The notes under the pieces: generated by a model
What the model saw: only the letters and a program-made list of their open reading frames with translations
Database searches by the model: none
What the model was told of the DNA's origin: nothing
Position numbers and translations under genes: made by a program
Shown: positions 27,301 through 36,290 of the stretch, in pieces
Position numbering within the stretch: the first letter of the stretch is position 1
Layout: each line of letters opens with the position of its first letter
Assembly: GCA_016795035.1 (NCBI GenBank)
Contig: JAEUIT010000072.1
Coordinates: 1 to 64,000, forward strand
Origin: Phycisphaerae bacterium
GTDB taxonomy: Bacteria; Planctomycetota; Phycisphaerae; Phycisphaerales; SM1A02
Direction: 5' to 3'
DNA length: 64,000 nt

Positions 27301-28664
27301 CGACGGCAGGCGAGGCGTTCGAACTTCCGGGCCGGGTGTTGCCCGTGCCGCTCACGGCGGAGAGCGCCGCGCGGATTGGCGGCTTCCTGCTCAATGCCGA
27401 GCGCACGCTGTCGCTCATCGAACCCGCCACGATGAAGAAGCGCTGGACCATCGACCTCGGCGACCGCGATCCCGCGGTGATCGGCGTCGGCGGTCCGCTC
27501 GGCGACGGCATGCTCGTGTGGGAGACCTCGCTCGGACCGTCGCTCGGCGCCCGCGCGGTGGTGCGCGACGTGAAGACCGGCGCGGTGCGCTCGGCGACGC
27601 CAGGCCTCGAGCGCCTGCTCGCCGACGAGGACGCGCTCGACGCCGGCCGTCCTGTGTTGCAGGTGATGCCCGACGGCGAGCAGTTCGACCCGACGGATCT
27701 CCTGCCGGTCGTCTCCGATCGATCGCTGGTCGTCCTTCGGCGAAACGGCGATGCGGTCGGCTTCTCGACGGACGACCTCACGAAGCCCGCGTGGACGCGT
27801 CGCCGGGTGATCGACCAGGTCTACAACGTCATCTCCTCCGATCAGGTCGTGGTCGTTTCGGGACGTCTTCCGCAGGTCGACCCTCGGATCGAAGGTCGTC
27901 CGTGCCTCGTGGTGCTTGACCCACGCAACGGACGCGAACTCGGGCGCGCGACGTTCGCGATCTCGGACGACGTGCGCTGGATGCGGTTGACGCCCACCGG
28001 CGAACTCGTGATCGGCACCGGCGGCATGATCGAGGCATACGACGCGCTGACGGCATTCGCGGACGAGCGGTCGCCCACTCGTCCGGACTCGACGACGCTC
28101 GACTTCCTGTGGCGTGCCTCGGGCGCGCGGGCCCGAGACACGCTGGCCGCGTGGCGATTCGGGCCGTGGATCGTGACCGTCGATCGTGACGAGTCGATTG
28201 GCGCGATCGCTTCGCGGGATGGCACGATCGACGCCACGCGGTTCACGACCCCGACGGGACGCGAGTCGCGCGGCGCTCGGCTCCGGTCGGCCGGGCGCAT
28301 CGGCGACTCGGTGGTCCTCCAATTCGAAGATCGCCTTGTGTCGTTCACGTCAGACGGCGGGTTCCTCGGCGAGGACGCGGTCGTCGACGACGGCAACTAC
28401 ATCTTCGCGGTGCCGATCGACGAGGGTCTGCTCGCCGTACGGAGCGCGGGAGGTCGGCAGGTTCCGTATCCCTTGACCGGCGGGATGCGCACCGAGTTTC
28501 CCTACCTCGTGTATCGCTTCGACGTGCTCGACGGGTGTCGTCTGACCGCGCCCGCGATCCAAGTCCGGCTCAGTGGTCAGCGCTGCGAACGGGTGACGGC
28601 GGTCGACGGACTCCTCCTCTTCTCGACGGCCTCGGGAACGATCGCCGTGCCGCTGCGACCATGA
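24303..28664 (+). CDS. Giant secreted PQQ-like beta-propeller protein
   Basis: 1453 aa with a signal peptide (LGVAWLFVAVAAATLPIVSA-AQAQ). Residues about 30-230 are helical and repeat-like (TPR-like scaffold). About 270-700 form a PQQ/BamB-type propeller with repeated blades of the type LIALDRLSHRKQWSHTIG, MCVEIASGQRLWTRELS and ACLNASDGRVRWIHR. A second helical Ala-rich region (about 710-1010) leads to another propeller-like C-terminal part (TMKKRWTIDLGDR, VLDPRNGRELGRATF). No catalytic or PQQ-ligand residues can be assigned; large proteins of this kind usually act as scaffolds or sensors. The ATG at 24303 is supported by the signal peptide and the TACGAT box. Confidence 0.85.
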   Translation: MRCHRSSASVDAPRALGVAWLFVAVAAATLPIVSAAQAQVVAPVTVPDSPTAWQLYQQAVDQARENPAEAARIAQRLLDGFADRVMPADDPPGDRFESVLERVERFLRERPTALERYRQLESPEAERLAAQATTDAAWEAIARGRGLTPTGLRANLMLAEKEFRASAFERSLARLRRIDGHPDLEDVALSSAYWFLRGANGACLGVVAEREEAINRLRQLNDPKATEAAAAVERLAEIEPLEGLEAIGVLDQGRAPAEGEATGAWQPIWRLPLANTAFSRLFSATRAQPDPNDRFLQFADLDMQATPRQFDRARFDGSMLSVAPTVVGDLLLVSDGIDLIALDRLSHRKQWSHTIGTSAPESIPSGELAGVAVGDGLAVIATSDMPSGFRTLGGRVMCVEIASGQRLWTRELSSLTPPPDSPPDAFDSLVPIGQPIIGSGVVYLVARRVTAQLETLEYLLAFDARSGAQRFATFVCSSAGIPRFGARSTSFPVLRDGFVYIVTSVGAVACLNASDGRVRWIHRFVVPIRDDPYPSEPWELSSPVVLGDSLWAVAPDKREVVQIDRATGRRVAGHATGATSTWGTPRYLLADDGEGVRPPRLYAIGADIVAIDPDAPERARWTLSKANPDAIKNRQGNVNRTGMRGRVQLAGDLLVVPGIADVLFVDRSTGVIRDRIEIDGPANPLLVGPQLFLGENSGLSALMPADSAERLMRERIAASPHDPEGGLALLDLGLRVGKIEVCIDAARAASAALASATGDAAASARAELVERLLRAAALADVPPERSREILAVLGEVAVSPPDRVRYLLAAAERYRAEGAAREAIVALDEILATPVLAAVEVEDNTATARPAVARALEQLALLGDVDPAAFAARDASARAALTAAGTDPAALRDVVRRAAGTRTSIDATRALAQVFEDRGEREAALGVILAELRTLPPSGSDAASLAGDALRLATKAGWLRTASDLADVALLRMPSTPVPSGSESLAALARSSDASPALGATAGEAFELPGRVLPVPLTAESAARIGGFLLNAERTLSLIEPATMKKRWTIDLGDRDPAVIGVGGPLGDGMLVWETSLGPSLGARAVVRDVKTGAVRSATPGLERLLADEDALDAGRPVLQVMPDGEQFDPTDLLPVVSDRSLVVLRRNGDAVGFSTDDLTKPAWTRRRVIDQVYNVISSDQVVVVSGRLPQVDPRIEGRPCLVVLDPRNGRELGRATFAISDDVRWMRLTPTGELVIGTGGMIEAYDALTAFADERSPTRPDSTTLDFLWRASGARARDTLAAWRFGPWIVTVDRDESIGAIASRDGTIDATRFTTPTGRESRGARLRSAGRIGDSVVLQFEDRLVSFTSDGGFLGEDAVVDDGNYIFAVPIDEGLLAVRSAGGRQVPYPLTGGMRTEFPYLVYRFDVLDGCRLTAPAIQVRLSGQRCERVTAVDGLLLFSTASGTIAVPLRP

Positions 28665-28686
28665 GTCGATCTTGCGACTTTTCGAC

Positions 28687-28716
28687 TTGCACAACCGCCG
28701 GAGGGTCGCGTTACAT
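28687..28716 (+). promoter_or_regulatory. Candidate sigma-70-type promoter for the poly-acidic gene
   Basis: TTGCAC (28687-28692) and TTACAT (28711-28716) are separated by 18 bp. They lie in the 125-bp gap between the propeller gene and the acidic gene and would give a leader of about 65-70 nt. Both hexamers differ from consensus at two positions or fewer. Confidence 0.45.
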
Positions 28717-28789
28717 TGCCGCCGGTCTTGCGACCGATACAGGCGCTGACTCGAGATCTCTTTCTCGCGACCACACACCTATCTTCGCC

Positions 28790-29341
<552 letters not shown>

Positions 29342-29392
29342 CCCCATCCTCGACGAGCCCGTCCTCCGTCCAACCGCCTGCGACAAACAACT

Positions 29393-29435
29393 CGTCCCAC
29401 CAACGGCCGCTCCGCGGACCATGGTGGGACGTTTT
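29393..29435 (+). terminator. Rho-independent terminator between convergent genes
   Basis: CGTCCCACCA (29393-29402) pairs perfectly with TGGTGGGACG (29422-29431), followed by TTTTC. It lies between the stops of the poly-acidic gene (29341) and the minus-strand lipoprotein gene (29477) and probably serves both strands. Confidence 0.75.
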
Positions 29436-29476
29436 CGTTGGCGGTCGTTTCGAACGCGTGGGGCGGCCGCGCGGGC

Positions 29477-30817
29477 TCAGCGGACGTTCGTACTGCCCAT
29501 GAGTCGCGGCGGCGTCAGGAGCGTCAGGCGAACGAGCGAGATCGTGCGACCGTCGGGCACGAGAAGGAGGAAACTCGACGGCTTTCCGCTGATGCGACGG
29601 GGAACGGCCGGGCGGTCGTAGACCCGCGGGCCGTCGAGGCGTCGCGCCTTGATCGGGTCGGAGAGGGAACCGGTGCGCGGCGACTGGCTGCCCGGCGGCA
29701 CGGCGACGACGCCGTCTTCGTCGGCCCAGAGCATCGTGCCGTCGTCGCCGACGACCACCGAGAACGAGGAGTCGGCGAGCGGTCGAATGCCGGGGAGGCC
29801 CGGGGTCCACGTTGCCATGCGCCCGAGATCGGCGCTCAGGAAGTAGAGCGCCGGATTCACTCCCGCCGCCGAGGCCGGCTCGACGGCGCTCGCGGTGTCG
29901 ACCGGCGCGAATGCTTGCCACACGCGCTGCGCGTCGGCCCGCACGGAGATGCGATCGATGACGAGCGACTGCCGGAACGCGTCCTCGTCGGTGGTCTCGG
30001 CGTGCGCGACCTCGGCGACGCCGTCGCGCACCCGGAGCGCGAAGAGCGACCCGTCGGCGGCGAACGTCGGGAGCATCCAGGATTGGTCCTCTTCGGCGGC
30101 GATCTCGAAGGTCTCCTCGCCCCGACGGACGACCAGGTTCATCTCGTTGGCGTCGGGGCTGCGGGCGCACCAGGCGAGCGTGCCGTTCGGGCCGAGCGCG
30201 CCGAACAGGTTCACGCGGTCGTCGGCCACGATCCATTCCGGCTCGCCGGCGCTTCGGGAGATCCACGAGCCCGACTCACCTTCGCCGGTGACCATGGCGG
30301 CGGCCTCGTCCGCCGCGGCGGAGGCATCGACCATCGTCGTCCACCGCACGAAGCCGATGCGCCGCGTTCCGTCTTGCTGCGGCGCCTCGACGAGGAAGCC
30401 CTCGTTGTTCGCCGAACGGCCGAGGACGAGGCCTCGCTTCAGGGTGAACGACTTCCGAACCGCGGTGTCGCCGCCGACATTCTCGATGCTGTAGACGTCG
30501 ATGCCCGAGGCGCGGGGGGCGCCGCCGTTCGGGGCACCCACGAGCGTCGGCCAGGTCGGCGCGACGCCCGTCTGCGTCGCCACGAATCGCCCGTCCGGCG
30601 AGACCAACGGCAACGTGAACCCGTCGTAGGGGATCGTGCCGTGGTTACGGATCGAAACGCTCGTCTGGCTCGCCGTGCCGGCGGCCGGCACGTTCGCGCG
30701 GCGATCGGGCGGCACGATGGTGCTGCCTGTCGTCGTCGTCTCGACCGTCTTACAACCGACCAATGCGGCGGTGAGAAGGGCGCAGGCGCAGCCGAAACTC
30801 GTCGTGGCTCGAGGCAT
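29477..30817 (-). CDS. Putative lipoprotein downstream of the secretin gene
   Basis: 446 aa. A short signal peptide ends in the lipobox ALVGC (Cys about residue 22). The rest has repeated short beta motifs of the type LVSPDGRFVATQTG, LGPNGTLAWCAR, FAADGSLFALRV and VGDDGTMLWADEDG, which resemble TolB/WD40-like propeller blades. It lies 66 bp downstream of gspD and may be the last gene of the secretion operon. A role as secretin partner or pilotin is possible but not shown. Confidence 0.7.
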   Translation of the reverse strand: MPRATTSFGCACALLTAALVGCKTVETTTTGSTIVPPDRRANVPAAGTASQTSVSIRNHGTIPYDGFTLPLVSPDGRFVATQTGVAPTWPTLVGAPNGGAPRASGIDVYSIENVGGDTAVRKSFTLKRGLVLGRSANNEGFLVEAPQQDGTRRIGFVRWTTMVDASAAADEAAAMVTGEGESGSWISRSAGEPEWIVADDRVNLFGALGPNGTLAWCARSPDANEMNLVVRRGEETFEIAAEEDQSWMLPTFAADGSLFALRVRDGVAEVAHAETTDEDAFRQSLVIDRISVRADAQRVWQAFAPVDTASAVEPASAAGVNPALYFLSADLGRMATWTPGLPGIRPLADSSFSVVVGDDGTMLWADEDGVVAVPPGSQSPRTGSLSDPIKARRLDGPRVYDRPAVPRRISGKPSSFLLLVPDGRTISLVRLTLLTPPRLMGSTNVR

Positions 30818-30883
30818 CTCCGATCTACCTGATGGAATCCTCGAACGTCGAGGACGTCTGTCGAACGTTCCGTCGTGCGAGCC

Positions 30884-33793
30884 TTACGCCCCGGACGTGC
30901 CCGGTTGCGCCGGCGGCGTCGACGGCGGAGTGGGGGGCGGGTTGGTGGGCGCCACCGAAGGCGGCGCGGAACCGCTCGGCGCCGGCACCGGCTCCGGACG
31001 CGTGTCGAAGCCCGGCGTGCGAAGACCTTCGAAGAAGGGCTTGTCCTGGACCTTGCTGCCGAGGTCGTCGAGCGGCTCCTTCAGCATGCGAAGGCGGTTG
31101 CGCTCTTCGGCGTTGTAGTTGGAGTCGTTCTCTTCGGGGTTCTCGACGACGACCGGCGTCACGAACATCACGAGCTCCGCGACGTTCTTTTTCTTCTCGG
31201 TCGACGAGAAGAAGATGTCGCCGATCGGGATCTCGCCGAGGAAGGGGATCGCCCGCTTGATGCTCGTCTCGTCTTCGCGACGGATGCCCGAGATCACGAC
31301 GGTCTGCCCGTTCTTCACGGTGATCTTGGTGTTCGTCTGGCGACGTTCGACGACGGGGTTGTTGTTGAACTGCGGAACCGCGAGGTTCAGGTTCGAGAGC
31401 AGGATCTCGATGTTCATGAAGACGTTGCGGTCTTTCGTGATGCGCGGCCGCACGTTCAGGCCGATGCCGACGGGACGATCTTCGAACGAACTCGTCGTGC
31501 CGCCGCCGGTGCTGCCGCCCGTCGTTTCGCCCGTCTGGAAGGAGACGTCCTGGCCGGCGAAGAACTTGGCTTCGGCGTTGTCGCTCGTGAAGACGCGCGG
31601 CTCCTGAAGGATGCGCACGTTGTTCGTCGACTTGAGGGCCTGCAGGAGGAATTGGACGTCGGTGCCGACCGTGAGGAGGGAGACGTCGAACCACGGCGAC
31701 GCGAAGTTCGAGCCGCCACCGCCGTCGCCGTTCCCCTTCGCGAGGTCGAGGTTCACTTCGCCGCCGACCGAGTTTTCGCTGCCGTTCAGAGGCACGAGGT
31801 TGTTGCCGACGCGGAGGCCCCACGAGAATCCGTCACCCAGGGTCACTTCGGCGATGATCGCCGTGATCATGACTTGGCGGCCGGGTCGATCGAGGTCTTC
31901 GATGATGCGAAGGACCGACGATTCGATCTGCGGCGGCGCGAGCACGAGGAGCGAGTTCTGCTGCGCGTTCGGCACGATGCGGGTCTTGCCCACGATCGCG
32001 CTCGGCTCCGACTGCGTCGCGTTCGTGTTGCCGCGGCCGGCGTTCTGCCACGGAAGCGTGCCGCCGGTGGTGCCGCCTCCGGGGGCGTCGGTCGCGCCTC
32101 CGGTGCCGGTGGTGCCGGTCGAACCTCCGCCGGCCTGCTCGAAGTCGATGCCGGTGAGTTCTTCCGACGGCCGCGCGATGTTGCCGCCGGAGACGCCGGT
32201 CTCGGCGAGGAGCACGTTCAGGATGTCCGCGACTTCGAAGGCGCTCGCGTACTTGAGCGGCACGTTGCGCGGGAGACCGAGGTCGAGCTCGGTATCAAGC
32301 TGCTTGATGATCTCGTCGAGCCACGCGAAGTTCTCCGGGGTCTTCGAGATGACGACGAGCTTCTTCGTGTCGGGCACCGGCTCGAAGCGGAAGATGTTCG
32401 AGACGCTGACGTCCGCGCCACCTTCGCCGCCGCCGCCTTGGAAGGGCGACCGGCCGCCCGCGGCCGCGCGGTTGCTGCCGGCGCGAGTCTGTCCGCCGCC
32501 CGACTCGAGGAGGAGCGACAGCGTGTCGACCATCTTGATCGGGTCGGCGTACTGAAGTTCGTAGGTGCGGATCGGCGAGCCGTTCTGGTTCGGCGGAAGG
32601 TCCCACGCCGTGAGAAGGAGGTGCCGAATCTCTTCGACGATCGGCGGCTCCGCGCGCACGGTGATCTGGTTGAGCGCTGGCAACACGGTGACAACGAGCT
32701 GCTCGCTCGTGCCGATGATGCCGCCGCCCGTCTGCGGCGCGCCGCCGGGCTGGCCGGGTCGGCCGCCACGCTGATTCTGCTGCTGCGCGTTGCGATTCGT
32801 GGTTCGTCCGCCGCCCGAGCCGCCCGACCCCTCGAAGAGGTCATAGATCATGTCGCGGACGAGACCCGCGTCCTGGTAGCGGATCTTGAAGGTCTCGGTG
32901 CGCACCGGCGTCGACGGCGGCACGTCGAGGTGATTGATGAGGAGTTGGACCTTCTTCGCGAAGCCGATGTCGGCCTCGAGGATGAGGACATTCGCATTGG
33001 CGTCGGCGGTGAGGCGCGCGCCGTCCGGGGGAAGCGATTCCTGCAGCCGGTCGTAGATGTCGGTGGCCTTCGAGTGCTTGATCTTGAAGACCTTCGTCAC
33101 GAAGACGCCTTCTTCGCCGAGGTTGAGCACGTCTTGCTCGGCGCCGATCACGTTGCTCGGCAACGCGGTGGCGTCGGAGGCGCTCGAGAGGATGATCACG
33201 TCCGGCATTTCCGTGACGTTGATCTTGTTGATGCGGAACGCGGTGAAGACGAGGTCGAGCGCTTCGTGCTTCGTGTACTCGCGGTCGCTCACGACCGTGA
33301 CCTTCGACGACGCCGCCGTGCTCGAGGAGATGATCACGGCCTTGCCCGTCCACTCCTGGATGTAGGGGACGAACTCGTTGATCGACTGGTCCTTGAACGA
33401 GAGCCGCACCATGCCGTCCACTTCGCGGCGGAACTTGCTCGGGGGGGTCGTCTGCTTGTTCGGGTCGCCGGCCGGTCGCGCGGGCACGACTTCGGTCACG
33501 GGCGGCGTCGGCGCGGGTTCGGCCGGAGGAGTCGTCGCAGGCGGAGTCGCTTGCGACGCAGGCGCGGGCGTTGCAGCCGGACGCGCGGGCGGAGGGTTCT
33601 GCGCGGGATCCTGCGGCGCGGAGGAAGGAGCGTTCTGCGGTGCCGCACTCGGCGTTGCAGGCGCGGACTCGGGCGGATTCTGGAGCGTCGTCGCCAAGGT
33701 GACGCCGCCGAAGAGCATCGTGGCGACGCATGCGGCGGGGATCATCGACGACCGCGAGAAGAGGGATCCGCTGAGAACTCGAGTCTTCGGCAT
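30884..33793 (-). CDS. gspD: Type II secretion system secretin GspD
   Basis: 969 aa outer-membrane channel. The N-terminus is a signal peptide followed by a Pro/Ala-rich linker (residues about 35-115). The N-domains follow (VRLSFKDQSINEFVPYIQEW for N0, then N1-N3 with EVADILNVLLAETG). The secretin domain contains NSLLVLAPPQIESSVLRIIE, the strand-rich VQFLLQALKSTNNVRILQEP, and the C-terminal AIPFLGEIPIGDIFFSST and NVAELVMFVTPVVVEN. Gly/Asn-rich inserts break the N-domains. The start at 33793 follows GGAG, and the frame extends further only as non-coding. It is encoded at the 3' end of the secretion operon rather than near its start, as in many proteobacteria. Confidence 0.93.
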   Translation of the reverse strand: MPKTRVLSGSLFSRSSMIPAACVATMLFGGVTLATTLQNPPESAPATPSAAPQNAPSSAPQDPAQNPPPARPAATPAPASQATPPATTPPAEPAPTPPVTEVVPARPAGDPNKQTTPPSKFRREVDGMVRLSFKDQSINEFVPYIQEWTGKAVIISSSTAASSKVTVVSDREYTKHEALDLVFTAFRINKINVTEMPDVIILSSASDATALPSNVIGAEQDVLNLGEEGVFVTKVFKIKHSKATDIYDRLQESLPPDGARLTADANANVLILEADIGFAKKVQLLINHLDVPPSTPVRTETFKIRYQDAGLVRDMIYDLFEGSGGSGGGRTTNRNAQQQNQRGGRPGQPGGAPQTGGGIIGTSEQLVVTVLPALNQITVRAEPPIVEEIRHLLLTAWDLPPNQNGSPIRTYELQYADPIKMVDTLSLLLESGGGQTRAGSNRAAAGGRSPFQGGGGEGGADVSVSNIFRFEPVPDTKKLVVISKTPENFAWLDEIIKQLDTELDLGLPRNVPLKYASAFEVADILNVLLAETGVSGGNIARPSEELTGIDFEQAGGGSTGTTGTGGATDAPGGGTTGGTLPWQNAGRGNTNATQSEPSAIVGKTRIVPNAQQNSLLVLAPPQIESSVLRIIEDLDRPGRQVMITAIIAEVTLGDGFSWGLRVGNNLVPLNGSENSVGGEVNLDLAKGNGDGGGGSNFASPWFDVSLLTVGTDVQFLLQALKSTNNVRILQEPRVFTSDNAEAKFFAGQDVSFQTGETTGGSTGGGTTSSFEDRPVGIGLNVRPRITKDRNVFMNIEILLSNLNLAVPQFNNNPVVERRQTNTKITVKNGQTVVISGIRREDETSIKRAIPFLGEIPIGDIFFSSTEKKKNVAELVMFVTPVVVENPEENDSNYNAEERNRLRMLKEPLDDLGSKVQDKPFFEGLRTPGFDTRPEPVPAPSGSAPPSVAPTNPPPTPPSTPPAQPGTSGA

Positions 33794-33895
33794 GGGTGAC
33801 AGCTCCAACGGCCCTCCGGAACAGACGGGCCAGAATCGCAGAAATGTACTGAACCGCCCGCCAACGAGCGAATGCGCGCGTTCTTGCCTCATCGG

Positions 33896-34483
33896 CTATC
33901 GACTGCTCCCGCGCTCGATGCCAGGCTCATGAACATCGTCAAAGGACGAGAGCGTCGCCGGCCACATCGAGATTGCGTACTCCCGAGTTTCATGTCCCGG
34001 CCGAGTGACGCGTAGGCGAATGTGATCGGGATCGACGGCGGAGACGAGCGTCAGCTCGCCGGCGGTGTCGCCTTCACCAAGCGCAAACGTCCCGAAGGTC
34101 ACCCGCACGCCCGCGGGCGTTCGCAGATACCCCGAGGGAAGCGGGCCGTCGTAGGCCTCTGGAGCGGGCCGTAACGCGGGTTTTTCCTCGCGTGGCGCGG
34201 GTGCCTTGACGCGCGGCGGCGTGCGATCGGGAGGCGGAGCCGGAGCCTCGAACGCGCTGCGCCCGAGGACACGCGAAACGCTGAGGGCATGCAGGGCGTG
34301 ATAGTCGTCGAGCGTGGCCGCGAAGGCGTCGTGCTCCGCGCGCGGCGGCGAGGACGAGAAGAGCGAACCGGCGGCGCGCAGTCCCGGTTGCAGGCAAACG
34401 ACGGCTGCAACGACGAGAGCGAGCGGACCTATCGCACGGCCACGTTCGATGCATGCACTGAGTCGCGCCGAGTCGATCCGCAT
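33896..34483 (-). CDS. GspC/PilP-like inner-membrane protein (short paralogue)
   Basis: 195 aa. One N-terminal transmembrane helix (about 20-40, IGPLALVVAAVVCLQPGL), a Pro-rich linker and a small beta domain (about 115-185) with YDGPLPSGYL, then RLRVTRPGHETREY and W/T residues. The same pattern (YDGPQPTGLF ... RLKLRYTKAGHEPGEY) occurs in the neighbouring protein encoded at 34551-35594, so the two are tandem paralogues. The topology matches GspC/PilP, which link the inner-membrane platform to the secretin encoded next. The ATG at 34483 lies 4 nt after AGGAGG, which is buried in a hairpin. Confidence 0.75.
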   Translation of the reverse strand: MRIDSARLSACIERGRAIGPLALVVAAVVCLQPGLRAAGSLFSSSPPRAEHDAFAATLDDYHALHALSVSRVLGRSAFEAPAPPPDRTPPRVKAPAPREEKPALRPAPEAYDGPLPSGYLRTPAGVRVTFGTFALGEGDTAGELTLVSAVDPDHIRLRVTRPGHETREYAISMWPATLSSFDDVHEPGIERGSSR

Positions 34484-34508
34484 GTTGCCTCCTGATGCCG
34501 GAGGCAAC
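34484..34508 (-). promoter_or_regulatory. Hairpin masking the ribosome site of the GspC/PilP-like gene
   Basis: GTTGCCTCC (34484-34492) and GGAGGCAAC (34500-34508) form a perfect 9-bp stem with a 7-nt loop. On the minus-strand transcript the stem ends immediately before the ATG at 34483, and its 3' arm contains the AGGAGG Shine-Dalgarno. Translation would require opening of the stem. It may tune expression relative to the upstream genes or act as an RNA switch or protein-binding site. Confidence 0.55.
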
Positions 34509-34550
34509 GCGAGGCGTCAGGCACGATTGCCGCGCGCCGATAGTTGCCGA

Positions 34551-35594
34551 TCACTTGTCCTGCCGAAGCCGCTCGACGAGGAGCTTCGCCTCGCCTTCAA
34601 GTCGCGCCCGCGTTTCGTGGGGGAGGTCGTTGATCGCGAGCGCGTCGCGCACTTCGCCGAGCGCGGACTGGGCCTGTTGCTTCGACATGCCCTCGATCGC
34701 GCCTTCGCTGCGCGCCGGCGGGACGACGGCCTTGCCCTCGTCCGTCGCGGCGTTCGCCTTCGCGCCCTCCTTGGGCGGCGCGTTTGCGGGCTGCGTTTCC
34801 GGCGGCGCCGTCTCGGCGCCTGCGGCGCCGGCTTCGCCATTCGCCTCGGCCGCCTTCGCTTCGGCGGCCTTGGCTTCGTCGCCGGCCTTTGCCGGCTCCC
34901 CGGACTTCGGGCTTCCGCGGCCCGACGGATGCTTGGCGCGCGCCGCAGCTTCCGCCGCGCCGGGCGTACCGGGCGCAGCGCCCGCGCCGGCCTTCGGCAT
35001 CTCGTCGGCGTTCTTGATGAGCCCCGTCTTGTGATAGGGGTTGGGGGCGTCGAGCGCGAAACCCGTCGTTCCCTTCCACGTCGTCACGAAATATTCGCCC
35101 GGCTCGTGGCCGGCCTTCGTGTAGCGCAGCTTGAGGCGCCACGGGCTATTCGCCTCGAGCACTTCGACGGTCTGGTACTTGTCGCCGACCTTCACCTTCG
35201 CGCCGTCGAAGAAGACGATGTCCGCGAAGAGCCCCGTGGGCTGCGGACCGTCGTACTCGGCTGGCGCCGGGCTCGGCGGCGGCGGTGGCGGCGGCGGTTC
35301 GGCCTTCTTCGGCGGAGGCGGCGGCGGTGGCGGCGGCTTCGGCGCGGCGGGCGGAACGAACGGCGTGCGGCCCTCGAAGCGCTTCACGCTCTGATCCGCG
35401 CGGGCCTGGTATTCCTTGACGAGCGTCTCGAACGGGTCGGCCTCTTCGTCGCTGCCGGTCGAGAGCGTGACGGCGCGAAGCGCGGGCATCACCGAAGGCA
35501 GCGTCGCGCCGATGGCGATGACGCCGGCGCCGATCGCCACGAGTAGTGGCGTCGTGAACTGCACTCCGGAAGGGATTCGCGACCAGTCGGGCAT
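34551..35594 (-). CDS. GspC/PilP-like inner-membrane protein (long paralogue with Pro- and Ala-rich tails)
   Basis: 347 aa from the ATG at 35594; a GTG at 35648, directly after the gspM stop, is an alternative. One transmembrane helix (about 12-32), a polyproline linker (PKPPPPPPPPPKKAEPPPPP), a beta domain (YDGPQPTGLFADIVFFDGAK to FVTTWKGT) paralogous to the next gene's product, then a long Ala/Glu/Gly-rich tail. The last 45 residues (MSKQQAQSALGEVRDAL to the end) match the C-terminus of the GspL-like protein. It is likely part of the periplasmic link between platform and secretin. Confidence 0.72.
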   Translation of the reverse strand: MPDWSRIPSGVQFTTPLLVAIGAGVIAIGATLPSVMPALRAVTLSTGSDEEADPFETLVKEYQARADQSVKRFEGRTPFVPPAAPKPPPPPPPPPKKAEPPPPPPPPSPAPAEYDGPQPTGLFADIVFFDGAKVKVGDKYQTVEVLEANSPWRLKLRYTKAGHEPGEYFVTTWKGTTGFALDAPNPYHKTGLIKNADEMPKAGAGAAPGTPGAAEAAARAKHPSGRGSPKSGEPAKAGDEAKAAEAKAAEANGEAGAAGAETAPPETQPANAPPKEGAKANAATDEGKAVVPPARSEGAIEGMSKQQAQSALGEVRDALAINDLPHETRARLEGEAKLLVERLRQDK

Positions 35595-35648
35595 GTGAAC
35601 TCTCGTACGTCGTATCAGATTCGTCGGGGCGTCGGGAAGCGCCGTCAC

Positions 35649-36284
35649 TCACCGGGCGCGGAAGTCGGGCACGCGAACCCACGCTTCGACCGTGAGCTGC
35701 ACTTGGAGCTTCGAGTCGGACTTCTTCGTGAGCTTCACGCGGCTCACCGACTCGATGTCGGGGCTGGCCTCGAGACGTTCGAGCACCTGGATCGCGACCG
35801 CCTGCGACGCCTCGAACTTCATGTCGCCGACGACCTTCTCGATGCGCTCGCCTGGGCTCGCGATGCCCGGGAAGGCGCCCGCCGGAAACTTGCCGGAGCT
35901 GCGGACATCGAGCGAGTAGACGATCTTCGTGTCCTTCACCGCGCGGTCGACGCTCTTCTGCAGCGCTTCGGTGCCGTCGCGGTCGTCGCGGGGAATGCGG
36001 GCTTCGCCGAACGCAAGCACGGCCGAGCGCACGGCGTCGTTTCCTTCGATCATCGAATTCCGCGTTGCCGCGTCGTCGATGATGCGGGAGAGACGATTGC
36101 TCTCGGCGTCGAGGTCGGCGGCGGCCTTCCACGTGTAGTCCTGCGCCACGATCCAGATCGCGATCGCGAGCACCGCGAAGATCGCGAACCGATAGAGCGG
36201 CTTCATCGCCAGAAGGCGATCGAGCATCGGCGTGCCGGACGTCGTTGCAGGCTTGGAGGCGGCGGTGGTCGTAGCGTTCGACAT
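35649..36284 (-). CDS. gspM: Type II secretion protein GspM / PilO-like
   Basis: 211 aa bitopic inner-membrane protein. A cytoplasmic leader of about 30 residues is followed by a single transmembrane helix (about 32-48, FAIFAVLAIAIWIVAQ), a coiled-coil stretch (AADLDAESNRLSRIIDDAAT) and a ferredoxin-like domain (ASQAVAIQVLERLEASPDIE, QLTVEAWVRVPD). The order after a GspL-type gene is as expected. GspM/PilO proteins dimerise with GspL/PilN to hold the assembly platform. Confidence 0.8.
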   Translation of the reverse strand: MSNATTTAASKPATTSGTPMLDRLLAMKPLYRFAIFAVLAIAIWIVAQDYTWKAAADLDAESNRLSRIIDDAATRNSMIEGNDAVRSAVLAFGEARIPRDDRDGTEALQKSVDRAVKDTKIVYSLDVRSSGKFPAGAFPGIASPGERIEKVVGDMKFEASQAVAIQVLERLEASPDIESVSRVKLTKKSDSKLQVQLTVEAWVRVPDFRAR

Positions 36285-36290
36285 CGGCGG

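Noticed and set aside
30875-33799. Plus-strand frame of 974 codons
   Set aside because: Antisense to the secretin gene; Arg/Asp/Val-rich and without recognisable features, while the minus strand encodes a clear GspD.
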